A stretch of 64,000 bases of DNA from Seleniibacterium sp963677135 (GTDB lineage Bacteria; Desulfobacterota; Desulfuromonadia; Desulfuromonadales; Geopsychrobacteraceae), in contig CAXXLS010000017.1 of the NCBI GenBank assembly GCA_963677135.2, positions 868,001-932,000 of the forward strand, read 5' to 3'. The translations under genes and the position numbers were made by a program. Under the pieces are notes generated by a model. That model worked only from the letters and a program-made list of their open reading frames with translations. It was not told where the DNA came from and ran no database searches. Below are positions 26,401 to 34,877 of the stretch, in pieces; the first letter of the stretch is position 1; the number at the start of each line of letters is the position of its first letter.

Positions 26401-26730
26401 TTTGTCAAGAACGCCCGCCTCGGCAACCGCCACCGCCGTATTCAGGGCCGTCTGTCCGCCGAGGGTCGGTAGCAGGGCATCGGGTCTTTCCTTTTCGATA
26501 ATGCGGCTCAGACTTTCAGGGGTGACCGGTTCAACATAGGTCCGATCGGCAAAATCGGGATCGGTCATGATGGTCGCCGGATTCGAGTTGAGCAGAACGA
26601 CCTCGTACCCTTCTTCTTTAAGAGCCTTGCAGGCCTGGGTACCGGAGTAGTCAAACTCACAGGCCTGTCCGATAACAATGGGACCGGCACCGATAATCAG
26701 AATCTTTTTTATATCCTCACGCTTGGGCAT
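23473..26730 (-). CDS. carB: carbamoyl-phosphate synthase large subunit
   Basis: A 1085-residue subunit with two homologous ATP-grasp halves. The first begins [22 protein letters not shown] and the second [22 protein letters not shown]. Each contains a phosphate-handling glycine loop ([21 protein letters not shown]) and an EVNPR/EMNPR metal motif. The C-terminal MGS-like domain (from about 940: [22 protein letters not shown]) is the usual allosteric region. It makes carbamoyl phosphate from ammonia delivered by CarA, bicarbonate and two ATP for pyrimidines and arginine. Last gene of the pyr operon, 42 bp after carA. Confidence 0.98.
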   Translation of the reverse strand: [1085 protein letters not shown]

Positions 26731-26772
26731 GGTTGTTCCTTTGAAATTTAAAGCTGCTTTGACAAGATGAAT

Positions 26773-27900
26773 TTATTTCCTATTTTCTTTCATCATCTCG
26801 ATGAAACGATCAAAAAGGTATTTGGCATCGTGGGGTCCAGGCGACGCTTCCGGGTGATACTGCACGGAAAACGCGGGAACCTCCAGGTGCTGGATACCTT
26901 CGACGGTGTTGTCGTTGAGATTCATGTGAGTGACGGCGACCTGATTCCGGTCGATACTGTCGGCATCGACAGCAAATCCGTGATTCTGAGAGGTGATCTC
27001 GACCTGCTGGCGCTTCTGATCAAGAACCGGCTGGTTGCCACCACGGTGTCCGAATTTCAGTTTATAGGTTTTGCCGCCAAGGGCGATGGACAACAGCTGG
27101 TGGCCCAGACAGATCCCGAAGATCGGTACTTTTCCCAGCAGTTGACGAATGTTCTCCTGAGCATAATTGAGCGGTTCCGGGTCCCCGGGACCGTTGCTCA
27201 GAAAAACGCCGTCAGGGTTCATAGTCAGAACCTCCTCGGGGCTGGTGGTGGCCGGAACAACCGTGACGTCACACCCGGCAGAGGTCAGATTGCGAAGGAT
27301 GTTGCGCTTGATCCCGAAATCATAGGCAACGACCCGGTACGGCTTTTGCTGCCCGGAACTGTCGCCGTATCCCTTCCCGAGTTGCCAAACCTCCTCGGTG
27401 GCATGGTAAGGTTCGGCGCAAGTGACCTCACGGACCAGGTCACGACCGACAATGGAAGGAGCCTGGCGGGCCTTTTCGACAAGGCTTTGCGGGTCGGTAT
27501 CGAGGGAAGAGACAATCCCGGTCTGGGCCCCGGCAGTCCGAATATGCCGGACCAAAGCCCTGGTATCGATCCCCTCAATAGCAACGATATTGTTCTGTTT
27601 CAGGTACTCGTCCAGAGACATCTGCGACCTGAAGTTGCTGGGGAAGGGACAGGACTCTTTGACGACGAACCCCGATAAAAACGGTTTGCGGGATTCAACA
27701 TCCTCGGGATTGATCCCGTAATTGCCAATCTGCGGATAGGTCATGGTCACGATTTCGCCATGGTAGGAAGGATCGGTCAGGATTTCCTGGTATCCGGTCA
27801 TGCTCGTGTTAAAGACAACCTCACCGGTGACTTCCCCAACGGCGCCGAGAGCCTTGCCTATGAAATACTTGCCATCGGCAAGTGCAAGAACTGCTTTCAT
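26773..27900 (-). CDS. carA: carbamoyl-phosphate synthase small (glutaminase) subunit
   Basis: A 375-residue subunit. The N-terminal CPSase domain (VLALADGKYFIGKALGA, GEVVFNTSMTGYQEILTDPSY) is followed by a class-I glutamine amidotransferase domain with the nucleophile elbow IFGICLGHQLLSIALGG and the catalytic His in VQYHPEASPGP. It hydrolyses glutamine and channels ammonia to CarB. It lies between pyrC and carB in one operon. Confidence 0.97.
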   Translation of the reverse strand: MKAVLALADGKYFIGKALGAVGEVTGEVVFNTSMTGYQEILTDPSYHGEIVTMTYPQIGNYGINPEDVESRKPFLSGFVVKESCPFPSNFRSQMSLDEYLKQNNIVAIEGIDTRALVRHIRTAGAQTGIVSSLDTDPQSLVEKARQAPSIVGRDLVREVTCAEPYHATEEVWQLGKGYGDSSGQQKPYRVVAYDFGIKRNILRNLTSAGCDVTVVPATTSPEEVLTMNPDGVFLSNGPGDPEPLNYAQENIRQLLGKVPIFGICLGHQLLSIALGGKTYKLKFGHRGGNQPVLDQKRQQVEITSQNHGFAVDADSIDRNQVAVTHMNLNDNTVEGIQHLEVPAFSVQYHPEASPGPHDAKYLFDRFIEMMKENRK

Positions 27901-27964
27901 TACTACCTCTACTAATAGAATTTACTTTAACGTTTAATCTGCAACTATATGGAAATAAATAGTT

Positions 27965-29238
27965 TTAATTCCGCTCATAAACCGTTTTCCCGGCTAGCAG
28001 GGTCTGGACAACCGCTCCCTTGAAAGAATAACCGGCAAAAGGCGTGTTTTTACTTTTTGACTGAAGTTTTTCCAATTCCAGAGTCCACTCCAGATCAGGA
28101 TCGATAATAGCGATATCGGCGACACAGCCAATCGACAGTGTACCACGATCGATGCCAATTATGCCTGCCGGCCGACAAGTCAGTAAGGCAATCGCCCGAT
28201 TAAGGTCGATAACCTTCTCATTGACCAGCTGCAATGTCAATGGCAGCAGCGTCTCAAGCCCGATTATCCCATTCAGGGCAATGGGAAACTCGACATTTTT
28301 TTCATCATAGTGATGAGGGGCGTGATCCGTTGCGATCGCGTCAATCGTGCCGTCAGCCAGACCGGCGCGCAGCGCATCGACATCCGTCTGATGGCGAAGG
28401 GGCGGATTCATCTTGGCATTGGTGTCATAGCCGCGAACCGCCTCTTCCGTCAGGGTCAAATGGTGCGGTGTCGCCTCGCAGGTCACCCTGACGCCGCGCT
28501 TTTTGGCCTGCCGCACCAGATCGACACTCCCCCGGGTCGACACGTGAGCCAGGTGCAACCGGCCGCCGGTAAACTCTGCGAGCATGATATCCCGCGCAAC
28601 AGCAGCATCCTCTGCCACCCAGGGAATCCCCTTGATACCGAGTTCGGTCGCGACTGCCCCATCGTTCATGCTCCCGTCGCCGACAATGGACAGATCTTCA
28701 CAATGGGAAATGATGGGAGCAGCGAACGTATCTGCGTATTCAAGAGCTCGCCGCATCAGCTCACCGCCGGGGACCGGTTTGCCGTCATCGGAAAACGCGA
28801 CGCAGCCCCCTTCTTTCAGTTCACCCATTTCAGAGAGCGTCTCCCCTTTCATTCCGGAACTGATGGCGCCGACAGAAAAACGTTGGCATAACCGGCCTGC
28901 TTTGCCTTGTTGATGATGTACTGGGTCACGGCCAGGTTATCGTTGACCGGCGCCGTATTGGGCATGCAGGCAAGAGATGTCACCCCTCCGGCTGCCGCCG
29001 CCCTGGTACCTGAAACGATATCCTCCTTGTATTCCTGACCGGGATCACGCAAATGAGTGTGAATATCGATCAGTCCGGGAGTCACCAGTTTGCCAGCGGC
29101 ATCGATCACATCTGCGTCAGCGGCTGGAATCGTCTGATCGACCCGGGCAATGACGCCGTTCTCAACAAGGATATCCTGTACGGCATCCAGGTTATTGGCC
29201 GGGTCGATGACACGCCCTGCTTTAATGACTATTTTCAT
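27965..29238 (-). pseudogene. pyrC: dihydroorotase PyrC, one-base frameshift
   Basis: The two halves together make a normal class-I dihydroorotase. The 5' part (28849-29238) has DIHTHLRDPGQEYKED (metal His pair) and VTSLACMPNTAP. The 3' part (to 27965) has CVAFSDDGKPV, PIISHCEDL, HLAHVSTRGSV and the catalytic ATDHAPHH. At about 28874 one C (G on the plus strand) is missing: adding it converts VFLSAPSVPE-stop to the expected VFPVGAISSGMKGETL and joins the frames. As written the protein stops after 129 residues. It is either a true mutation, which would block pyrimidine synthesis unless another dihydroorotase exists, or a homopolymer sequence error. Confidence 0.85.
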
Positions 29239-29258
29239 CGTATCACCTCTTCTCGAAA

Positions 29259-30194
29259 TCAGCTTTCCTGAAGTTTATCGCCACCGGCCACCAGATAGAG
29301 CAGAGCCATCCGCACGGCGACACCGTTTTCGACCTGGTCCAGAATAACATTCTGCTTACCATCGGCAACGACCGACGAGAGTTCGACTCCGCGATTGATT
29401 GGTCCCGGGTGCATCACGATGGCATCGGGGCTGGCCAGCTTGAGGCGCGCCTCATTCAACCCGAAAAATCGTGCATATTCGCGGGTTGAGGGAATCAGGG
29501 TCTTACCCTGTCTTTCCCGCTGAATGCGCAGCATCATGACGACATCCGCTCCGGTGACTGCGTCGTCCAGATTGTAGTAAACTTCGCACCCCAGCTTGTC
29601 AATTCCCGGCGGCACCATGGTGCGCGGGCCGACGATACGGACGTTGGCACCCAGCTTGGTCAGACAATAGATATTAGACCGAACCACCCGGCTGTGGGTG
29701 ATATCGCCGGCAATGACGACCGTCAGACCGGCTATCTGCCCCTTGTGCTGGCGAATGGTGAAAGCGTCCAGCAACGCCTGGCTGGGGTGTTCGTGAGTGC
29801 CGTCACCGGCATTGACCACGGAGCAGCCGAGGCGTTCAGCCAGATAATCGCAGGCGCCGGAAGCACTGTGCCGCATGACGATAATGTCCGGATGCATGGC
29901 TTCGATATTTTTGGCCGTATCCTCGAGCGTTTCCCCCTTGACGACCGAAGAGGAGGACGCACTGATGTTAATGGTATCCGCAGAAAGCCGCTTTCCGGCG
30001 ATTTCAAACGAAGTGCGGGTTCTGGTGCTCGCTTCAAAAAAAAGGTTGACAATGGTCTTGCCGCGCAGGGTCGGGACCTTCTTGATCTGCCGGGTGTTGA
30101 TCTCCTTGAAGGAATCGGCGGTATCCAGGATGAAAGTCAACTCATCGGCAGACAGCTCTTTGATACCGAGAATATGTTTGGGATTGAATGACAT
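29259..30194 (-). CDS. pyrB: aspartate carbamoyltransferase catalytic subunit
   Basis: A 311-residue enzyme. The carbamoyl-phosphate site STRTRTSFEIAGKRL is at about 55-69, with HPSQALLDAFT and the aspartate-binding region MVPPGIDKLGCEVYY also present. It transfers the carbamoyl group to aspartate, the committed pyrimidine step. No pyrI regulatory gene is adjacent, as in most PyrR-regulated operons. It follows pyrR by 15 bp and precedes pyrC by 20 bp. Confidence 0.96.
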   Translation of the reverse strand: MSFNPKHILGIKELSADELTFILDTADSFKEINTRQIKKVPTLRGKTIVNLFFEASTRTRTSFEIAGKRLSADTINISASSSSVVKGETLEDTAKNIEAMHPDIIVMRHSASGACDYLAERLGCSVVNAGDGTHEHPSQALLDAFTIRQHKGQIAGLTVVIAGDITHSRVVRSNIYCLTKLGANVRIVGPRTMVPPGIDKLGCEVYYNLDDAVTGADVVMMLRIQRERQGKTLIPSTREYARFFGLNEARLKLASPDAIVMHPGPINRGVELSSVVADGKQNVILDQVENGVAVRMALLYLVAGGDKLQES

Positions 30195-30209
30195 GGACTT
30201 ACCTCCTGG

Positions 30210-30747
30210 TTACCGTCTCAGCAAATGAACAGACCGGGGAACATTCTGCTCGTCAAAAGCGACTTCTATTTGTTCATTGCGCGCAGTCGGCAGGTTGCGG
30301 CCGATATAATCAGGGCGAATGGGGAGCTCGCGGTGCCCGCGGTCGATCAGGGTGGCCAGTTGAATACTTTGCGGGCGGCCGAGGTCCATGAGAGCATCAA
30401 GGGCAGCGCGAATGGTACGCCCCGTAAACAGCACATCGTCAACCAGAATGACCTTGCAGTCGTCAAGGGAAAAACGAATGTCGGTCTGACCCACTTCAAG
30501 ATTGTTGCGGGAGGCGATGTCGTCACGGTACATGGTGACATCGATCAGGCCGAGGGGGATATCGACACTCTCTATTTCGGCCAGTTTCTTCTGCAGCAAT
30601 GAGGCCAGGTAGGCGCCACCGGTCCGGGATTCCGATCAGCACCAGCTTGTCGACTCCCTTGTTCTTTTCCAGAATTTCGTGGGCAATCCGGGTCAATGCC
30701 CGGCTGATTCCCTTTTCGTCTAGAATTTCAATCGTTTCTGCAGCCAC
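30210..30747 (-). pseudogene. pyrR: PyrR bifunctional pyr operon regulator / uracil phosphoribosyltransferase, one-base frameshift
   Basis: The start is GTG with AAAGGAGG upstream. The first part reads AAETIEILDEKGISRALTRIAHEI ... DKLVLIGI; the second has VILVDDVLFTGRTIRAALDAL, the PRPP loop of PyrR. Near 30626-30628 one extra G (C on the coding strand) turns the expected GIRTGGAYLASLLQKKL into GIPDRWRLPGL. With one base removed the protein is continuous. In the family PyrR binds the pyr leader RNA and senses UMP. Disruption would affect control; the sequence-error explanation is equally open. Confidence 0.83.
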
Positions 30748-30774
30748 GGCAGCCTCCTTTGATGAGAGCGGGCA

Positions 30775-30808
30775 CAAAAAAACACCTCTGCAACAGGTGC
30801 AAAGGTGT
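30775..30808 (-). terminator. leader terminator (probable attenuator) of the pyr operon
   Basis: On the minus strand ACACCTTTGCA pairs with TGCAGAGGTGT (11 bp, one G-T) around loop CCTGT and is followed by T7. It sits 27 bp upstream of the pyrR start codon, inside the leader. A terminator in that position is the classic attenuation element of pyr operons. I could not identify an unambiguous PyrR-binding loop or anti-terminator. Confidence 0.75.
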
Positions 30809-31008
30809 GGTTGATATACTCTTCTTGTGGTTTGACACTGTTTTTCTCCCTTGTTGATCTCTCGGATCAAATTAAAGGGTAAAGCAAAATTTTATGGAAG
30901 ATAGCAATCCGTGAAGCGTCTGTCAACAACGGAATGCTTCTTCGCACCCAGTCCCCCCACCCGCAAAGACCGCAATGGTCAAGCACGGCCAGCGCGGGCA
31001 CAGCCAAG

Positions 31009-31674
31009 CTAATGAATCGGTCGGCCGATACGATTGAAACGGATTTTATGCAGCAAATCCCCCTCACTATTCCATGACCAATATTTTATGAAGGCAAGAC
31101 CCTTGATTTTCTTTTCGTTGACGAACCCCCAGAACCTGCTGTCATAGGAATAATCCCGGTTATCCCCCATAACGAAATAATTGTGCTCAGGCACCTTGAT
31201 AGGACCGAGAAAGTCACGGGGGCTGGCGACGGCGGGCAGAATGTCACTGTCCTTGTGAACTTCCTGGGGGATATCGTAAAGCTCGCCGTTGACGTAAACC
31301 TTTTTGTTTTTGATTTCGACAATATCACCGGGCTGACCGATCACCCTCTTGATGAAATCACGGCGCTGGAAATAGGATTTTCCGGCATCCTCGGGGAACT
31401 CAAAAACGATAACATCTCCACGCTGCGGATCGCGGATCGACAGATAGCGGCCATCGACAAAGGGAATCTTTGTGCCGTAGATAAATTTGTTGACCAGCAG
31501 GTGATCACCGATCAGCAGGGTATCCAGCATTGACCCGGAAGGAATCTTAAAAGCCTGAAACAGGAACGTTCTGATAATCAAAGCCAGAACGACTGCGACA
31601 ATCAGCGCTTCCGACCACTCGCGATACCACGGTTTTTTGACTCCGACAGCTTTACTCTTTTTGAATATGCCCAT
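31009..31674 (-). CDS. lepB: signal peptidase I
   Basis: A 221-residue inner-membrane serine protease that removes signal peptides from exported proteins. One N-terminal TM segment (about 22-40) is followed by the catalytic box IPSGSM with Ser48, and RRDFIKRVIGQPGD with the general base Lys109. The late box GDNRDYSYDSRFWG is also present. It starts 3 bp after the lepA stop, the usual lepA-lepB arrangement. Confidence 0.96.
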   Translation of the reverse strand: MGIFKKSKAVGVKKPWYREWSEALIVAVVLALIIRTFLFQAFKIPSGSMLDTLLIGDHLLVNKFIYGTKIPFVDGRYLSIRDPQRGDVIVFEFPEDAGKSYFQRRDFIKRVIGQPGDIVEIKNKKVYVNGELYDIPQEVHKDSDILPAVASPRDFLGPIKVPEHNYFVMGDNRDYSYDSRFWGFVNEKKIKGLAFIKYWSWNSEGDLLHKIRFNRIGRPIH

Positions 31675-31677
31675 GAT

Positions 31678-33477
31678 CTACTCTTTAACTTTGAGAATGG
31701 CAAGGAAGGCATCCTGAGGCAGTTCGACACTGCCAACCTGCTTCATGCGCTTCTTGCCGGCTTTTTGTTTTTCAAGCAGCTTCCGCTTCCGGGTGATATC
31801 GCCACCGTAACACTTGGCGGTTACGTCCTTGCGCAGCGCCTTTACAGTTGAACGGGCGATAACCTTGTTGCCGATGGCCGCCTGGATGGCTACCTCATAT
31901 TGCTGCCGCGGAATAAATTCCTTCATCTTGGACACCAGTTCACGCCCTCGGAACTGGGCCTTGTCGTTATGCACGATCAGGGACAGGGCGTCAACCACGT
32001 CACCGTTGATCAGCACATTGAGCCGAACCAGCTTGCTGGGGCGGAAATCGAGATGTTCGTAATCGAGGGAAGCGTAGCCGCGGGTGATGGATTTCAGGCG
32101 ATCAAAGAAGTCCAGCACAATCTCATTGAGGGGCAACTCATAGACGACCATAACCCGGTTGGCGGTCAGGTATTTAATTTCCCTTTGAACGCCCCGCTTT
32201 TCGACGCACAGGCTGAGAACCGCACCGACGTATTCATTGGGGACGTGAATAGATGCCAGCACGAAGGGCTCCTCGATCTTTTCGATATACTGAATGTCCG
32301 GGAGCATGTTGGCGCTTTCAACCTGGAGATACTCACCCTTGGTGGTGGTGACATGATAGACGACGGTCGGTGCCGTGGTAATCAGATCGACATCGAATTC
32401 TCGCTCCAGGCGTTCCTGGATAATCTCCATGTGCAGCAGCCCGAGGAAACCGCAACGAAAGCCGAAACCGAGAGCAAGGGAATTCTCGGGTTCGAAAGAA
32501 AAGGCGGCATCGTTGAGACGCAATTTTTCAAGAGCGTCACGCAGGGCGTCGTAATCACCGGAATCGACAGGATAGAGTCCCGAAAAAACCATCGGTTTGA
32601 CATCCTGGTAACCGGGCAGCGCCTGATCGGCCGGACGATGAAGGTGAGTGATGGTATCGCCCACCTTGGCGTCTTCAACGACCTTGATTCCGGCAATAAG
32701 AAAACCGACTTCCCCGGCAGCCAGCTGGGGCAATTCAAGAGGTTGCGGGCAGAAGGCCCCGACCTTCTGAACCTCGTAAACCCCCTTGGTGGCCATCAGC
32801 TTGATTTTGTCCCCCTTCTTCACTGTCCCTTCGACGACCCTGACCAGGACGACAACCCCCTGATAGGAATCGTACCAGGAATCGAAGGTGAGCGCCTTGA
32901 GGGGTGCATCGGGATCACCGGAGGGGGGCGGCACCCGGCGGACGACAGCCTCCAGGATTTCGTCGATCCCCTTCCCTTCCTTCGCGCTGGCAAGGATGGC
33001 GTCCGAGGCATCCAGACCGATAATGTCTTCGACTTCCGCCTTGATTCGTTCCGGATCAGCGCTGGGCAGATCAATCTTGTTGATAACCGGAAAAATTTCA
33101 AGATCCTGATCAATCGCCATATAGACATTGGCAAGGGTCTGCGCTTCGACACCCTGGGCAGCATCGACCACCAGCATGGCCCCCTCGCAAGCCGACAGGG
33201 AACGGCTGACCTCATAGGAGAAGTCGACATGCCCGGGCGTATCGATGAGGTTCAGAACATACTGCTGGCCGTCTTTACCGGTATAGGGCAGTCGCACCGC
33301 CTGGGACTTGATAGTAATGCCACGTTCCCGTTCAAGTTCCATTTTATCGAGGTACTGATCGGAACGCTCACGCTCACTCAGAGCACCGGTGGCCTCGAGA
33401 AGACGGTCGGCCAGAGTTGATTTGCCGTGATCGATATGAGCGATTATTGAAAAATTACGGATATTTTTCTGATTCAT
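31678..33477 (-). CDS. lepA: elongation factor 4 (LepA) GTPase
   Basis: A 599-residue translational GTPase with G1 AHIDHGKST, G3 DTPGHVDF, G4 NKIDLP, EF-G-like domains II and V, and the unique LepA C-terminal domain ending in KRKLLEKQKAGKKRMK. It acts on stalled or mis-translocated ribosomes. Length is standard. It ends with a TAG codon immediately before lepB. Confidence 0.97.
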   Translation of the reverse strand: MNQKNIRNFSIIAHIDHGKSTLADRLLEATGALSERERSDQYLDKMELERERGITIKSQAVRLPYTGKDGQQYVLNLIDTPGHVDFSYEVSRSLSACEGAMLVVDAAQGVEAQTLANVYMAIDQDLEIFPVINKIDLPSADPERIKAEVEDIIGLDASDAILASAKEGKGIDEILEAVVRRVPPPSGDPDAPLKALTFDSWYDSYQGVVVLVRVVEGTVKKGDKIKLMATKGVYEVQKVGAFCPQPLELPQLAAGEVGFLIAGIKVVEDAKVGDTITHLHRPADQALPGYQDVKPMVFSGLYPVDSGDYDALRDALEKLRLNDAAFSFEPENSLALGFGFRCGFLGLLHMEIIQERLEREFDVDLITTAPTVVYHVTTTKGEYLQVESANMLPDIQYIEKIEEPFVLASIHVPNEYVGAVLSLCVEKRGVQREIKYLTANRVMVVYELPLNEIVLDFFDRLKSITRGYASLDYEHLDFRPSKLVRLNVLINGDVVDALSLIVHNDKAQFRGRELVSKMKEFIPRQQYEVAIQAAIGNKVIARSTVKALRKDVTAKCYGGDITRKRKLLEKQKAGKKRMKQVGSVELPQDAFLAILKVKE

Positions 33478-33766
33478 AAAATCTGTCTACACACCTTATT
33501 GCAATTGAATTTTAACCGCTAATACTAGGCTGGAATGACCGCCTTTGTAAAGGACAAAGGCGTCAGGGTCGTGTTCGCCTTTGTCCTTTCGGCTTCCCGC
33601 GTTGTCGTCCTGCCCTGCAGTCTCTTTCTGGAGCAGGTCCAAACCGGTCTAAAAGTGCTCTTTTTTGCTTCAGGAGGACGACTCTCCCCTTGTTTATTCA
33701 GATATTTCTATGCTATAAGCGAATTTTGAAACAAAACATATCTTCTTAAAAACAATGGGGATTTTT

Positions 33767-33931
33767 ATGGACCGCGCAGACCGCTCCAGGCAGGAACCCG
33801 TTGAAATCATCTGCCCAAAATGCCGCTATACAGAAATTATCTACCTGCCCAGAGAGAACCTGCCTCTGTGTCCCCAGTGTCAAACCCAGATGCTCATCTC
33901 GGAACTTCTGGATGAAGGGAAATCATACTGA
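33767..33931 (+). CDS. small zinc-ribbon protein
   Basis: A 54-residue protein with two CPxC knuckles (CPKC at about 17-20 and CPQC at about 37-40), a compact zinc ribbon, followed by MLISELLDEGKSY. It begins at ATG with GGGGA upstream. Its clean frame and cysteine spacing argue for a real gene. No enzymatic domain; the role may be nucleic-acid or protein binding. It lies alone between lepA and the amino-acid transporter operon. Confidence 0.75.
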   Translation: MDRADRSRQEPVEIICPKCRYTEIIYLPRENLPLCPQCQTQMLISELLDEGKSY

Positions 33932-34001
33932 ACACGACGCACCGGTATGTGGCTGTATCGGTTGAACCATCACCATCACCCTGTTCATGGAGGACTATGC
34001 A

Positions 34002-34805
34002 ATGAAACTTCTCAAATCCGTATTTGCATTACTGTTTGTTTTCTGCCTGTTGGTTCCGGCCGTAGCCAGTGCCGACACTCTTGATGAGATCCTTGAACGC
34101 GGCACCCTGCGGGTCGGCATGGAGCCGGGCTATATGCCATTTGAAATGACCAACCAGCGCGGCGAGATCATCGGTTTCGACGTCGACATGGCCAAACAGA
34201 TCGCCAAAGCCATGAATGTCAAGCTCGAACTGGTCAGCACTGCCTGGGACGGCATCATTCCTGGTCTGATTACCAAGAAATACGATATGATCATGAGCGG
34301 CATGACCCTGACCCAGGAAAGAAACCTGAAGGTCAACTTCGCGTCTCCTTACATTGTTGTCGGTCAGACGATTCTGGTTAAAAAGGAATTTGCCGGCGAG
34401 GTCCAGTCCTACAAGGACCTCAACGATCCCAAATACACGGTCGCCTCGAAACTCGGAACGACCGGCGAACAGGCCACCAAGCGACTGATCCCCAAAGCCA
34501 AGTACATTTCCTTTGAAACCGAACAGGAAGGGGTCATGGACCTGATCAACGGCAAGGTTGACGCTTTCGTCTACGACCTGCCCTTTATGGCTATTGCCAA
34601 TGCTGAAAAAAACAACGGGAAACTGATCTTCCTCGACAAGCCCTTTACCTATGAACCCCTCGCCTGGGCGATCCGCCGCGGCAATCCGGACATGCTCAAC
34701 TGGCTCAACAATTTCATGAATCAGATCCGCAGCGACGGAACCTATGACAAAATCTATGCAAAGTGGTTCCTCAGCGATGAATGGTTGAAGCAGGTTCAAC
34801 ACTAA
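34002..34805 (+). CDS. amino-acid ABC transporter, periplasmic binding protein
   Basis: A 267-residue exported protein of the solute-binding family 3 (GlnH/HisJ type): signal peptide KLLKSVFALLFVFCLLVPAVASA, then TLRVGMEPGYMPFEM, IIGFDVDMAKQIAKAMN, YDMIMSGMTLTQERN and KLGTTGEQATKRL. The Arg in TQERN normally holds the ligand carboxylate. The ATG at 34002 has GGAGG eight bases upstream; an ATG 15 bases earlier in frame lacks one. First gene of a three-gene importer operon. The specific amino acid is not decided. Confidence 0.9.
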   Translation: MKLLKSVFALLFVFCLLVPAVASADTLDEILERGTLRVGMEPGYMPFEMTNQRGEIIGFDVDMAKQIAKAMNVKLELVSTAWDGIIPGLITKKYDMIMSGMTLTQERNLKVNFASPYIVVGQTILVKKEFAGEVQSYKDLNDPKYTVASKLGTTGEQATKRLIPKAKYISFETEQEGVMDLINGKVDAFVYDLPFMAIANAEKNNGKLIFLDKPFTYEPLAWAIRRGNPDMLNWLNNFMNQIRSDGTYDKIYAKWFLSDEWLKQVQH

Positions 34806-34877
34806 AAACCTTCTGATACGGTCTTGGGGCTGCATGGAAATGCGGGGGATTTTCTATGCAGCCCTGGTCTTCAGAAA

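Noticed and set aside
24946..26472. 508-residue plus-strand frame
   Set aside because: Antisense shadow of carB; no motif and composition typical of a reverse frame.
30748..30870. In-frame upstream extension of pyrR beginning with ATG at 30870
   Set aside because: It would translate through the leader terminator and is rich in Cys and Arg without family match; the GTG with AAAGGAGG is the better start.
33535..33729. Plus-strand 64-residue frame between lepA and the zinc-ribbon gene
   Set aside because: No RBS, no domain, lies in the divergent promoter region; more likely leader or promoter DNA with an inverted repeat.
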